Positions 18,081-28,792 of a stretch of 64,000 bases of DNA are shown here, piece after piece (the first letter of the stretch is position 1; each line of letters opens with the position of its first letter). Below the pieces are notes generated by a model that made no database searches, was not told the DNA's origin, and saw only the letters and a list, made by a program, of their open reading frames with translations. Position numbers and translations under genes: made by a program. The stretch comes from Brevundimonas sp. Root1279 (lineage in GTDB: Bacteria; Pseudomonadota; Alphaproteobacteria; Caulobacterales; Caulobacteraceae): contig NZ_LMEB01000008.1 in the NCBI RefSeq assembly GCF_001425945.1, forward strand, positions 1 to 64,000, read 5' to 3'.

Positions 18081-20042
18081 ATGCTTAGAACCGCCGCCAT
18101 CGCGCTGCTGCTCGCCTCCAGCGCCCTGCCCGCACTCGCCCAGGTCCCGGCCTCCCAGGCGCAGACGCCGCTGAATCCGCCGACCAGCCTGCCGCACGCC
18201 CTGCCGCCGATCCCGGCCCCGCAGGACCGCGACTATCCGGGCGTCATCGGCATCCAGGTTGATCTGACCGACCTGGACCACAAGGTGATCCGCACCCGCC
18301 AGACCGTCCCGGTCTCGCCGGGCCATCTGGTCCTGCAGTATCCCAAATTCATCCCGGGCAACCACGCCGACACCGGCCCGATCCAGTTGATCTCCGGGGT
18401 GACCGTCACGGGCAATGGCCAGCGGATCGAGTGGGTCCGCGACACCGTCGATCCGCACGCCTTCCACCTCGACATCCCCGCGGGCGTGTCCGAGATCGAG
18501 GTCTCGTTCGAATGGCTGACCCAGCCGGACAACGCCGTCTGGCGCGTGGTCATGACCCCCGAGATGGTCAACCTCCAGTGGGAGAAGGCCCTGCTCTACC
18601 CGGCGGGCTACCATCAGAGCCGGATCCTGTTCGCCCCCTCGGTCAAGCTGCCGGAGGGCTGGCAGTACGGGGTGGCCCTGACCACCACCGGCCGCGAGGG
18701 CGACGTGGCGACCTTCGCGCCGATCTCCCTGGAGCACCTGGCGGACAGCCCGATGTTCGCGGGCAAGCACTACCGCCGCATCGACCTGGATCCGGGCGGC
18801 CGCTCGCCGGTGCACCTGAACCTGGTGGGCGACACCGCCGCCTCGCTCAACGCCGGCCCCGAGCGCATCGCCCAGTACGAGGCCCTGGTCGACCAGGCCG
18901 ACCGCCTCTTCGGCGCCCGCCACTTCGACCACTACGAATTCCTGCTCGGCCTGACCTCGAAGATGGGCGGCATCGGCCTGGAGCATCACCGCTCGTCCGA
19001 GAACACCGCCAGCCCGTCCTTCTTCACCGGCTCGAATCCGGACTACGGTTCGCGCAGCCTGCTGCCGCACGAGTTCACCCACAGCTGGAACGGCAAATTC
19101 CGCCGTCCGTCCGACGAATACGTCCCGAACTTCAACGTCCCCACCCAGAACAGCCTGATGTGGGTCTACGAGGGCCAGACCGAGTACTGGGGCGAAGTCC
19201 TGACCGCCCGCTCGGGTCTGGGGACCAAGGACGAGGTGCTCATCACCCTCGCCGAGATCGCCGGCTTCTATGAGAACCAGCCCGGCCGGGCCTGGCGTGC
19301 GCTGCAGGACACCTCGAACCACAACCTACTCGGCTACCGCACCACCAATCCGTGGTCCTCGTGGATGCGCGGCACCGGCGACTACTATCGCGAAGCCCTG
19401 CTGGTCTGGCTGGACGCCGACACCCTGATCCGCGAGCAGACCGGCGGCAAGAAGTCGCTGGACGACTTCGCCAAGGCCTTCTTCGGCATCGAGGACGGCG
19501 TCTGGGAGGCCCGGCCCTACACCTTCGACGACGTGGTCCAGCACCTCAACGCCGTCCACCCGCACGACTGGGCGACCTTCCTGCGCACCCGCCTGGATGC
19601 GGTCGGTCCCGACGCCAAGGCCCCGCTGGACGGCATCGCGCGTGGCGGCTACCGCCTCACCTACGTCGACCGCCTGACCCCGCTGGAGAAGACCATCCAG
19701 TCCGGCTGGGCCAACGATTTCCAGTATTCGCTGGGCTTCACCCTCGGCTCGAACAACCGCATCACCGGCGTCCTCTGGGGCGGCCCGGCCTTCGAGCAGG
19801 GCGTCGGCGCCGGCTGGGAGCTGGTGGCGGTCAACGACCGCACCGCCTCGGCCGAGGCGCTCCGCAACGCCGTCACCGCGGCCAAGGGCGGGACCGATCC
19901 CATCAAGCTGGTGATCAAGCGCGGCGACGAGTTCCGCACCCTGTCCTTCGACTACCACGGCGGCCTGCGCTACCCGCGGCTGGAGCGGATCGAGGGAACC
20001 CCGGACCGGCTGGGCGACATCCTGACGCCGCGTCGGCGGTGA
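18081..20042 (+). CDS. M61 family metallopeptidase with PDZ domain (copy 2)
   Basis: 653 residues, a tandem paralogue of the gene just upstream. A signal peptide ends near ALAQ. The zinc motif HEFTH is at 330-334, then SWNGKFRRPSDEYVPN and the WVYEGQTEYWGEVLTARSGL segment. A PDZ-like region near 550-630 is followed by a shared C-terminal tail. The two proteins align over their whole length without large gaps, so this is a gene duplication followed by divergence. The pair is probably cotranscribed. A short hairpin (AGGCC-GAA-GGCCT) near 20058-20070 separates it from the convergent gene. Confidence 0.93.
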   Translation: MLRTAAIALLLASSALPALAQVPASQAQTPLNPPTSLPHALPPIPAPQDRDYPGVIGIQVDLTDLDHKVIRTRQTVPVSPGHLVLQYPKFIPGNHADTGPIQLISGVTVTGNGQRIEWVRDTVDPHAFHLDIPAGVSEIEVSFEWLTQPDNAVWRVVMTPEMVNLQWEKALLYPAGYHQSRILFAPSVKLPEGWQYGVALTTTGREGDVATFAPISLEHLADSPMFAGKHYRRIDLDPGGRSPVHLNLVGDTAASLNAGPERIAQYEALVDQADRLFGARHFDHYEFLLGLTSKMGGIGLEHHRSSENTASPSFFTGSNPDYGSRSLLPHEFTHSWNGKFRRPSDEYVPNFNVPTQNSLMWVYEGQTEYWGEVLTARSGLGTKDEVLITLAEIAGFYENQPGRAWRALQDTSNHNLLGYRTTNPWSSWMRGTGDYYREALLVWLDADTLIREQTGGKKSLDDFAKAFFGIEDGVWEARPYTFDDVVQHLNAVHPHDWATFLRTRLDAVGPDAKAPLDGIARGGYRLTYVDRLTPLEKTIQSGWANDFQYSLGFTLGSNNRITGVLWGGPAFEQGVGAGWELVAVNDRTASAEALRNAVTAAKGGTDPIKLVIKRGDEFRTLSFDYHGGLRYPRLERIEGTPDRLGDILTPRRR

Positions 20043-20067
20043 CGAAGCCGAGCGCGAGGCCGAAGGC

Positions 20068-20748
20068 CTAGGTCTTCAGCAGGCCCAGCAGGGCCTGCGC
20101 CGCCTCGCGCGAGGACGCTGGATTCTGGCCGGTGACCAGGGTCCCGTCTGTCAATACGTGCGAGGCCCAATCCGCGCCCTTGCTGTAGCGGCCGCCGTTC
20201 GCCTTCAGCATATCCTCGACCAGGAAGGGGACGACCTGGGTCAGCCCCACCGCCTCTTCCTCGCTATTGGTGAAGCCCGTCACCTTGCGGCCCTTGACCA
20301 AAGGTTCGCCGTCCTCGCTCTTGACCGCCTTCAGCACGCCTGGGGCATGGCAAACGAAGCCGGTCGGCTTGCCTGTCCGCGCAAAGGCCTCGATCAGGCT
20401 GATCGATGCGGGGTCGGTCGCCAGATCCCACAAGGGGCCATGGCCGCCCGGATAGAAGACTGCGTCGAAGTCCGCGGCCTTCATCTCGCCAAGGCGATGC
20501 GTGGCGCCCAGCGCCTGCTGCGCCTCGGGATCCTCGCGGAAGCGTCGGGTGTCGTCGGTCTGGGCGTCTTCGGCGTCGCTCTTGGGATCTAGCGGCGGCT
20601 GCCCGCCTTTCGGCGAGGCGATGACGATTTCGGCGCCGGCGTCCTTGAGCGCGTAGTACGGCGCGGCGAACTCCTCCAGCCAGAACCCGGTCTTGCGGCC
20701 CGTGTCGCCGAGTTGGTCGTGAGAGGTCAGGACCATCAGGATCTTCAT
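20068..20748 (-). CDS. DJ-1/PfpI-family protein (type 1 glutamine amidotransferase-like)
   Basis: 226 residues from the ATG at 20748 (MKILMVLTSHDQLGDTG), which has a GAGGAT RBS. An upstream in-frame start is unlikely. The nucleophile elbow FVCHAPGVLKAV holds the conserved Cys-His. The segments FYPGGHGPLWDL and FTNSEEEAVGL match the Hsp31-like/class I GATase-like DJ-1 branch. Members act as glyoxalase III/deglycase-like enzymes or chaperones. Which applies cannot be read from the sequence. It faces the M61 genes convergently and sits just beyond the rplL terminator. Confidence 0.88.
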   Translation of the reverse strand: MKILMVLTSHDQLGDTGRKTGFWLEEFAAPYYALKDAGAEIVIASPKGGQPPLDPKSDAEDAQTDDTRRFREDPEAQQALGATHRLGEMKAADFDAVFYPGGHGPLWDLATDPASISLIEAFARTGKPTGFVCHAPGVLKAVKSEDGEPLVKGRKVTGFTNSEEEAVGLTQVVPFLVEDMLKANGGRYSKGADWASHVLTDGTLVTGQNPASSREAAQALLGLLKT

Positions 20749-20810
20749 GGCGTCATCCTCTTGAGGGGGGATGCCGGAGATGGGCGGCGACGGCGCGATC
20801 CGCCACGCGT

Positions 20811-20850
20811 CCACAAAAAGAAAACGGGCCGGGGATCGCTCCCCGGCCCG
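20811..20850 (-). terminator. rplJL intrinsic terminator
   Basis: A perfect 11-bp stem (20825-20835 with 20840-20850) and a TCGC-type loop are followed on the minus strand by TTTTCTTTTTGTGG. It lies about 50 bases after the rplL stop and separates rplJL from downstream genes, in contrast to the common rplJL-rpoBC single transcript. Confidence 0.9.
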
Positions 20851-20899
20851 CTCGACTTTCCAAACCGTCGCCCCGAGGGGCGACCGGCCATGGACCAGA

Positions 20900-21283
20900 T
20901 TACTTGATCTGGACCTTGGCGCCGGCTTCGGTCAGCTTCTTGGCGACTTCGTCGGCGGTCTGCTTCGAGACGTTCTCGACGACGTTCTGCGGAGCGCCTT
21001 CGACCAGGTCCTTGGCTTCCTTCAGACCCAGGTCCGAACGGACGCCGCGGACTTCCTTGATGACGTTGATCTTCTTGTCGCCGCCGTCGATCAGGACAAC
21101 GGTGAACTCGGTTTGCTCTTCAGCAGCTTCGACCGGGGCGGCGGCGCCACCGCCGACAGCGGCGACGGCGACCGGAGCAGCGGCGCTGACGCCCCACTTT
21201 TCTTCCAGCAGCTTCGAGAGTTCAGCGGCTTCGAGGACGGTCAGCTTGGACAGGTCTTCGACGATCTTGGTCAGGTCGGTCAT
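20900..21283 (-). CDS. rplL: 50S ribosomal protein L7/L12
   Basis: 127 residues. The N-terminal dimerisation domain ([29 protein letters not shown]) is followed by an Ala/Gly/Pro-rich hinge (about 35-55) and the C-terminal factor-binding domain ([40 protein letters not shown]). It forms the ribosomal stalk that recruits EF-Tu and EF-G. It follows rplJ by 65 bases with a strong GGAGGAAAT-type RBS region, and ends at a strong terminator. Confidence 0.98.
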   Translation of the reverse strand: MTDLTKIVEDLSKLTVLEAAELSKLLEEKWGVSAAAPVAVAAVGGGAAAPVEAAEEQTEFTVVLIDGGDKKINVIKEVRGVRSDLGLKEAKDLVEGAPQNVVENVSKQTADEVAKKLTEAGAKVQIK

Positions 21284-21348
21284 GGTAGATTTCCTTCGGA
21301 GGAATAGGGTTCAGAGAGAGTTTGCAGAGATGAAAGAGGCGGTTCCGC

Positions 21349-21864
21349 TTACGCGGCGTCCTTCGTGGCGTACGCGTTGAAAACGCGAGCCAGTTGGCCG
21401 GCCGGGGCCTGGACGACGCCGGCGATACGGGTCGCAGGCGTGTTGAGCAGGCCGAGGAACGAAGCGCGGATCTGATCCAGCGACGGCAGTTTGGAGAGAA
21501 CCTCCACGCCCTTCGCGTCCAGAACCTTGTCACCCATGAAGCCGCCCAGGACGACGAACTTGTCGTTGGCCTTGGCGAATTCGGCGGTGACCTTGGCGGC
21601 CGTCACCGCGTCGTCGGCGTAGGCGATGCCCACCGGACCCTTGAACAGGCCGTGGTAATCGCTGCCTTCAGCGGCTTCGAGCGCCTTCAGCGCCAGGCGG
21701 TTCTTGACCACCTTGAATGCGGCGCCTTCTTTACGAAGACGGCCACGCAGGTCTTCCATATCCGCAACGGTCAGACCCAGGTTGTGGGTCACGACCACGG
21801 CGCCCGCGTCGGCGAAAACGCCCTTCAGCGTTTCGATCGACTCGGCTTTTTGTGCGCGGTCCAT
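21349..21864 (-). CDS. rplJ: 50S ribosomal protein L10
   Basis: 171 residues from the ATG at 21864 (MDRAQKAESIETLKGVF). A longer open frame upstream is part of the untranslated leader, and the chosen start fits the family. The rRNA-binding N-terminal domain (VVVTHNLGLTVADMEDLRGRLRKEGAAFKVVKNRLALKAL) and the C-terminal helix that anchors L7/L12 dimers are both present. In well-studied bacteria the L10-L12 complex represses its own mRNA leader. The roughly 265-base leader here leaves room for the same control. Confidence 0.96.
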   Translation of the reverse strand: MDRAQKAESIETLKGVFADAGAVVVTHNLGLTVADMEDLRGRLRKEGAAFKVVKNRLALKALEAAEGSDYHGLFKGPVGIAYADDAVTAAKVTAEFAKANDKFVVLGGFMGDKVLDAKGVEVLSKLPSLDQIRASFLGLLNTPATRIAGVVQAPAGQLARVFNAYATKDAA

Positions 21865-22039
21865 TGCGGTCTCCAGTCTTGCATTCGCCGCCGGGCTTAT
21901 TCCCGACGACGGATTTGGCCAAAGCGCCGCGCATCGCTGCGAGACGTTCAGGCCGGTCGTAATGTCCGAAGGAAGCTCAAACCCCATGCGCCCGGATACC
22001 GGGTGACGGTGGTCGTCTGCATCCCCATCTCCCCACGGC

Positions 22040-22057
22040 GCCAGAGGGCTCTCTGGC
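22040..22057 (-). promoter_or_regulatory. Hairpin in the rplJ leader (possible L10 autoregulatory element)
   Basis: GCCAGAG and CTCTGGC form a perfect 7-bp stem with a four-base loop inside the long rplJ leader, about 175 bases before the start codon. Leaders of rplJ often bind L10. No consensus was compared here. Confidence 0.3.
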
Positions 22058-22139
22058 AGTTACGGCGGTGGGTGGCCCCCACGCCCCGAAGTTCTCGGAC
22101 AGGACCGCCGCGGCCGAAGCTGCGACGGAGAAGGCGCGC

Positions 22140-22167
22140 TCTATACACGGCCCGGGCGGAAACTCAA
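22140..22167 (-). promoter_or_regulatory. rplJL promoter, sigma-70 type
   Basis: On the minus strand TTGAGT is followed after 16 bases by TATAGA, close to the housekeeping consensus. It would start transcription near 22133 and give a leader of about 265 bases before rplJ. The 21865-22262 gap otherwise holds no gene. Confidence 0.6.
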
Positions 22168-22262
22168 GCGGGGACGCGCCCTGCGCTGCGTCTGCACCGG
22201 AAATCCGCAAGACGTGAGCCGCTATCTGGTGCACCTTGACCATAATCAGGGAGGGGAAGCCC

Positions 22263-24122
22263 ATGACGGACGCCAGCGAAGCGACCGGCCGCAACAGTCT
22301 CGGACGGACGGGATCACCCCTGCTCGTCGTGTTCCGCCTCGCCATCGGCCTGGCCCAGGGCACGGCGCTGTGGTGGCTGTACCGGTCGGCTGAGGCGTAT
22401 TCGCGGCTGTGCGACTCGACCCTTCCGGGAGCCTGCGGTCCGGGCCCCACCTGGCCCGCCACCGTGCCCGAGTTGTTCGGGCCGCTGGCGCTGATCCTGG
22501 TCATGATCCCGGTGCTGCTGTTGGCCGGCGCGGGCCGCATGCGCTGGCCGGTCCTCCTGGCCTGGGCATTGGCCGCCACGGCCTTCCTCGCCCTGCTGGG
22601 CTGGCACAGCGTAGCGTCCCGCGGCGCGGGCGAAGGCCTCCATCCGCCGTTCCTGACCTTCCCCATGCCCATCTTCGCGGCGACCGCCCTGTTCATCGGC
22701 CACCATCTGGTCCTGCCGGCTGACATGGAGCGCAGGTGGATCGCGGCCTTCCCAACCTATTTCGACACCGCCTGGAAGGCCGGCGTGCAGTTGGCCCTGT
22801 CGATCGGCTTCACGGGGGCGCTGTGGATCCTGCTCCACCTCGGGGCCGCCCTGTTCAAGGTCATCGGCCTCGACTTCCTCGACACGCTCATTACCGAGGA
22901 ATGGTTCTCCATCCCGGTGACCACCCTGACCTTCGCCACCGCCGTTCACCTGACCGACGTGCGCGACGGCCTGATCCGCGGTGTGCGCAGCGTCGTGCTG
23001 ATGCTGCTGTCCTGGCTCCTGTTGCTGATGACGGTGTTGGCCGCCGGCTTCCTGGCCGCCCTGCCCTTCACCGGCCTGTCGGGCCTGTGGGACACTGGCA
23101 GCGCCACTGCCCTTGTCCTTTCGGCCGCCGGGGTCCTGATCATCCTGATCAACACCGCCTACCAGGACGGCCGCGCCGACAACCTGCCGCCGCTGATCCT
23201 GCGCATTACGGTCCGGGTCGCCGCCGTCCTGCTGACGCCCTTCATCGTCATCGCCTTTTGGGGCCTGGCCCTGCGCATCGGCCAGCACGGCCTGACGCCG
23301 GACCGCATCATCGCCTTCGCCTGCGCCCTCATCGGCGCGGCCTACGCCGCCGGCTACGGCTTCGCCGCCCTCCAGCCCTTCTGGCGAAAAGGCGCCGACT
23401 GGATGCAGCCGCTGGAACAGACCAACGTCTGGACCGCCGTTCTCGAGATCGCGGTCATCCTGGCCCTGTTCAGCCCCATCGCCGACCCGGACCGCCTGGC
23501 CGTCGCCGATCAGGTGGGTCGGCTGGAGCGGGGTGCGGTGACTCCAGACAAGTTCGACTTCACCTTCCTGCGCTTCGAAAGCGGCAAGGCCGGCGAGGCG
23601 GCCTTGGATCGCTTGAAACGGTCCTCCAAGCCCGACATCGCCGCCAAGGCGCGCGAAGTTGGCGCCCTCAAGAACCGGTGGGCCGGTCGCGATCTCGGCA
23701 GGCCCGAACGGGCGCCCGTCTTCGAGATCGCTCCGGCCGGAGCCGCCTTGCCCAGCGGATTCGCCGGAACGGTCCCGGCGAGCGATGAGCGCGCCGAGTG
23801 CCTCCAGCCCGGCCAATGCGTCGCCAAGCCGATCGACGTCAACAATGACGGCGCGCCCGAGGTCCTGGTCGCCGAACAATGGCGGATGGTCCTGTGGGCC
23901 CGCGACGGGAGCGGCAAATGGACTTCAGTCCGCCGATGGACCCAGCTCAATTGCGGTCCCCAACGGCCGCGTACGGACATGCGCGACGCCCTGCGCGGCG
24001 GAACGGCCAGAACGACGCCGCCGAAATGGCCTGATCTCGAAGTCGGCGGAGCGCGGCTCCAGAATCACGACGACTTGCCCGATTGCGAGGAGTCGGACGC
24101 CGCCTTGCCCCCAGTTCGTTAA
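22263..24122 (+). CDS. DUF4153 family multi-pass membrane protein
   Basis: 619 residues from the ATG at 22263, which has a GGGAGGGGAAG RBS. An in-frame ATG nine codons earlier is less likely. About ten transmembrane segments fill residues 20-420. The DUF4153 core is visible as ERRWIAAFPTYFDTAWKAGVQLALS...LLHLGAALFKVIGLDFL...LITEEWFSIPV. The C-terminal 200 residues are soluble and contain an FG-GAP-like VNNDGAPEVLVAEQWRMVLWA segment. Function is unknown. The gene stands alone, divergent from rplJ. Confidence 0.88.
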   Translation: MTDASEATGRNSLGRTGSPLLVVFRLAIGLAQGTALWWLYRSAEAYSRLCDSTLPGACGPGPTWPATVPELFGPLALILVMIPVLLLAGAGRMRWPVLLAWALAATAFLALLGWHSVASRGAGEGLHPPFLTFPMPIFAATALFIGHHLVLPADMERRWIAAFPTYFDTAWKAGVQLALSIGFTGALWILLHLGAALFKVIGLDFLDTLITEEWFSIPVTTLTFATAVHLTDVRDGLIRGVRSVVLMLLSWLLLLMTVLAAGFLAALPFTGLSGLWDTGSATALVLSAAGVLIILINTAYQDGRADNLPPLILRITVRVAAVLLTPFIVIAFWGLALRIGQHGLTPDRIIAFACALIGAAYAAGYGFAALQPFWRKGADWMQPLEQTNVWTAVLEIAVILALFSPIADPDRLAVADQVGRLERGAVTPDKFDFTFLRFESGKAGEAALDRLKRSSKPDIAAKAREVGALKNRWAGRDLGRPERAPVFEIAPAGAALPSGFAGTVPASDERAECLQPGQCVAKPIDVNNDGAPEVLVAEQWRMVLWARDGSGKWTSVRRWTQLNCGPQRPRTDMRDALRGGTARTTPPKWPDLEVGGARLQNHDDLPDCEESDAALPPVR

Positions 24123-24244
24123 CCCCCCGCTCACCCTGCCTTCCAACCCGATCTTCACCTTGTGACGGCTAAAACGTCCCGGAATGAGCCAGTCCCGCTT
24201 CAACGAGGGCCGGCCGCCGATGATGTGATGAAGGGTGAGCCTCC

Positions 24245-25705
<1,461 letters not shown>

Positions 25706-25869
25706 TCCCGCCGCCTTCCGGCCGTCACCCTGTACGAAAGTTCATTCCGCCCCTAAGGCGAAGCTGTGCCACACCGGTCGCGGGCCGCAACTCCCGGTTT
25801 CGTCGTTGAAACACGACGGAAACAGCGAGGCGGCACGTTCTAAGTCGTTGTCTCTCCCCGGAACGCCGC

Positions 25870-28704
25870 ATGCTTCTCGTTACGACCGCCCTGTCCGGCC
25901 TCATGGCCGGAATGATCCAGACCGCGCCGGCGCCGGCGCAGCCGCCTCAACAGGTCCCGGTCGTCCAGCAGCCCGCTGAAGAGCCCGCCGTCCCGACCGC
26001 CACCGCCGAGGAAGCCGAGGACGCCGTCGATCTGGGCGTGGTGAACGCCACCGGCCAGCGCCCGCGCGGCAGCGTCGACAGCGACATCCCGCCGGACCTG
26101 TCGCTCAACGCCGAACAGCTCCAGGCCTACGGCGCCTCGACCATCGAGGAGCTGCTGACCTACCTCGAGCCGGCGACGCGCAGTTCGCGCGGCTCGGGCC
26201 CGCCGATCACCCTGGTCAACGGCCGCCGCATCTCCGGCTTCCAAGAGATCCAGGGCATCCCGCCCGAGGCCATCGAGCGCGTCGACATCCTCCCCGAGGA
26301 AGTCGCGGTCGAATACGGCTACCGCCCCGAGCAGCGGGTGGTGAACTTCGTCCTCAAGTCGAATTTCCGCTCGATGACCGGCCAGCTCGAGGGCCGCACC
26401 CCGACCGACGGCGGGCGCACCAACACCGAGATCAACGGCAACGTCCTGCGCATCTCCGGCGCCGGCCGCTGGTCGGTGGACGCGGAGTACGAGCGTTTCA
26501 CGCCCCTGTTCGAGAGCGAGCGAAACCTGATCCGCGAGTCGGGCTCGGAACCGTTCGACCTGATCGGCAACGTCACCGGCCCGCTCAATCCGGCGATCGA
26601 CCCGACGCCCAACGATCCGTTCGGTGAAATCGACCCCGCGCTCTCCGGCCTGGTCGGCCAGCCGGTGAGCCTCACGCCGGTTCCTCTCGGGACTGGCCCG
26701 TTCTCCCTGAACGACTTCGCCGCGGCCTATGGCCCGGCCCGCACAGGCGATCTGGGCGCGTACCGCACCCTGCTGTCAGGCAGCGAGCGCGCCACCGCCC
26801 GCGGCACCTTCAAGACCGACATCGACGGCAAGACCCAGGCGACCATCAGCGGCAGCCTCGAGGACGTCTCGACCCGCAGCTACAACGGTCTGCCGGGGGT
26901 CATCCTCGATCTGCCCGCGGCCAACAGCCAGTCGCCCTTCGCGAACGATGTCCTGGTCTTCCGCTATCTCGACTCCGCCGACGCCCTGCAGCGCCGCAAC
27001 GACACCCTGACCGGCAAGGTCGGGGTGCTGTTCGACGGCTACCTCGGCGAGGACTGGCGCTGGACCCTGTCGGGCAACTACGACCGCGTCGAGACCGACA
27101 CGATCACCGGCCGGGGCTACCTCGCCGAGCCCTTCCAGACGCGTCTCGACGCCGACGATCCGACCGCCAATCCGTTCGGGACCCCGTCGCCGGACGACTT
27201 CACCCGCATCCCGGCCGACACCGCCAATTCGGTCAACCAGTACCTGGCCACCGAACTGGTCCTGAATGGCGACCTGTGGGACCTGCCCGCCGGCGGCGTG
27301 TCCTCGACCTTCAAACTGGGCGCCGACACCCGCTCGCTCGACTCCACCAGCACCCGCTTCAATCGCGAGACCGGCGACATCGTCACGCTCGACCGCTCGC
27401 AGTCGCGCGACCGCTACAGCGGCCAGGCCAGCTTCAACATCCCGGTCGCCAGCACCCGCAACGAGGTCCTGCCCGCGGTCGGCGACCTGTCGTTCAACGT
27501 CAACGCCGGCTTCGAGGACCTGTCCGACTTCGGCGGCCTCGGCTCTCTGGGCGTCGGCATGAATTGGGCCCCGTGGGAGAAGCTCTCCTTCCTGGTCAGC
27601 TACACCGACGAGCAGGCCGCCCCGACCATCGGCCAGCTCAACGACCCGATCCTCACGACCCCCAATGTGCCGGTCTTCGACTTCACCGCCGGCGAGAACG
27701 GCGAAACCGTGCTGGTCACCCAGATCACTGGCGGCAACCCCGATCTCGACGCCGAGGACCGCAAGGTCTGGCGCGCTGGCTTCACGCTGAACCCGATCAA
27801 GGACACCGACTTCCGGATCCAGTCGACCTGGACGCGGACGACGATCGAGGACTCGATCAACGTCTTCCCGGCCATCACCCCGGCGCTCGAGGCCGCCCTG
27901 CCCGACCGCTTCATCCGCGGCCCCGGCGGCGAACTGCTATCGGTCGACGCCCGCGCTCTGAACTTCGCCCGCGCCGAACGCCAGGACGTGAGGACCGGCT
28001 TCAACTTCTCCAAGGCGTTCGGCAAGCCGAACCCGGCGGCCGCCGCTGCGGCGGGTCCGGGCGGCGGACCGCGTCCGATGGGCGCGCCGATGGTCGTGCG
28101 CATGGAAGGCGGCGGCGGCGGTGACGGCCCGCGCGGCCCGGGCGCCGGCGGGCCCGGCGGCGGCGGCATGCAGGTGCGCATGGGCGGCGGCGGTGGACGC
28201 GGCGGCGGCATGCAGCCCGGCCAGGGCCGCTTCAACTTTTCGCTCTATCATACCTACCGGATCCAGGATGAGATCCTGATCGCCGACGGCATTCCCCCGC
28301 TGGACCTGCTGGACGGCGACGCCACTTCCAGCCGCGGCGGCAGCCCGCGCAACGAGGTCCAGGCCCAGGCCGGCGTCTTCCGCAACGGCATGGGCGCCTT
28401 CCTGAACGCCAACTGGCGCGAGTCGACCCGCCTCGACGGCGGCACCGGAGAGGACCTGACCTTCTCGGACCTGACGACGGTCAACCTCAACATGTTCATC
28501 GACCTGGGCCAGCAGGCCAAGCTCGTCGAACACTACCCGTGGCTGAAGGGCTCGCGCCTGAACCTCGGCATCCAGAACCTGTTCGACCAGCGCATCGAGG
28601 TGACCACCTCCAGCGGCGAGACTCCGCCGCTGAACTACCAGGCCGACTATATGGACCCGCAGGGCCGGACTATCGGGCTGACGTTCCGGAAGATCCTGTT
28701 TTGA
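25870..28704 (+). CDS. TonB-dependent receptor-like outer membrane protein with glycine-rich insert
   Basis: 944 residues. A hydrophobic N-terminus with Pro/Gln-rich sequence is followed by a plug domain (about 70-165, LTYLEPATRSSRGSGPPITLVNGRRISGF...IERVDILPEEVAVEYG) and a long beta-barrel ending NLGIQNLFDQRIEV...IGLTFRKILF, with the terminal aromatic residue expected of barrel proteins. Residues about 715-785 are an unusual Gly/Pro/Met/Arg-rich insert in the barrel. The protein would import a ligand using TonB-ExbBD energy. The substrate is not apparent. It is monocistronic and ends four bases before the heptad hairpin at 28708. Confidence 0.88.
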   Translation: MLLVTTALSGLMAGMIQTAPAPAQPPQQVPVVQQPAEEPAVPTATAEEAEDAVDLGVVNATGQRPRGSVDSDIPPDLSLNAEQLQAYGASTIEELLTYLEPATRSSRGSGPPITLVNGRRISGFQEIQGIPPEAIERVDILPEEVAVEYGYRPEQRVVNFVLKSNFRSMTGQLEGRTPTDGGRTNTEINGNVLRISGAGRWSVDAEYERFTPLFESERNLIRESGSEPFDLIGNVTGPLNPAIDPTPNDPFGEIDPALSGLVGQPVSLTPVPLGTGPFSLNDFAAAYGPARTGDLGAYRTLLSGSERATARGTFKTDIDGKTQATISGSLEDVSTRSYNGLPGVILDLPAANSQSPFANDVLVFRYLDSADALQRRNDTLTGKVGVLFDGYLGEDWRWTLSGNYDRVETDTITGRGYLAEPFQTRLDADDPTANPFGTPSPDDFTRIPADTANSVNQYLATELVLNGDLWDLPAGGVSSTFKLGADTRSLDSTSTRFNRETGDIVTLDRSQSRDRYSGQASFNIPVASTRNEVLPAVGDLSFNVNAGFEDLSDFGGLGSLGVGMNWAPWEKLSFLVSYTDEQAAPTIGQLNDPILTTPNVPVFDFTAGENGETVLVTQITGGNPDLDAEDRKVWRAGFTLNPIKDTDFRIQSTWTRTTIEDSINVFPAITPALEAALPDRFIRGPGGELLSVDARALNFARAERQDVRTGFNFSKAFGKPNPAAAAAAGPGGGPRPMGAPMVVRMEGGGGGDGPRGPGAGGPGGGGMQVRMGGGGGRGGGMQPGQGRFNFSLYHTYRIQDEILIADGIPPLDLLDGDATSSRGGSPRNEVQAQAGVFRNGMGAFLNANWRESTRLDGGTGEDLTFSDLTTVNLNMFIDLGQQAKLVEHYPWLKGSRLNLGIQNLFDQRIEVTTSSGETPPLNYQADYMDPQGRTIGLTFRKILF

Positions 28705-28707
28705 CGA

Positions 28708-28792
28708 AGGTTCTAGGTTCTAGGGGCTAGAAAAGGGGAGTGGTTCTGACCTTGCGCCGTCCCTAGCCCCTAGCCCCTACCCCCTAGAACCT
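28708..28792. repeat. Inverted repeat built from 7-base units (element A)
   Basis: The left arm 28708-28730 reads as units AGGTTCT, AGGTTCT, AGGGGCT, AG. The right arm 28763-28792 reads CT, AGCCCCT, AGCCCCT, ACCCCCT, AGAACCT. The arm ends pair perfectly (11 and 9 bp) around an internal mismatch. It begins just after the receptor stop, and the minus-strand stop at 28784-28786 lies inside the right arm. It probably acts as a bidirectional terminator. See also the element at 32046. Confidence 0.75.
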
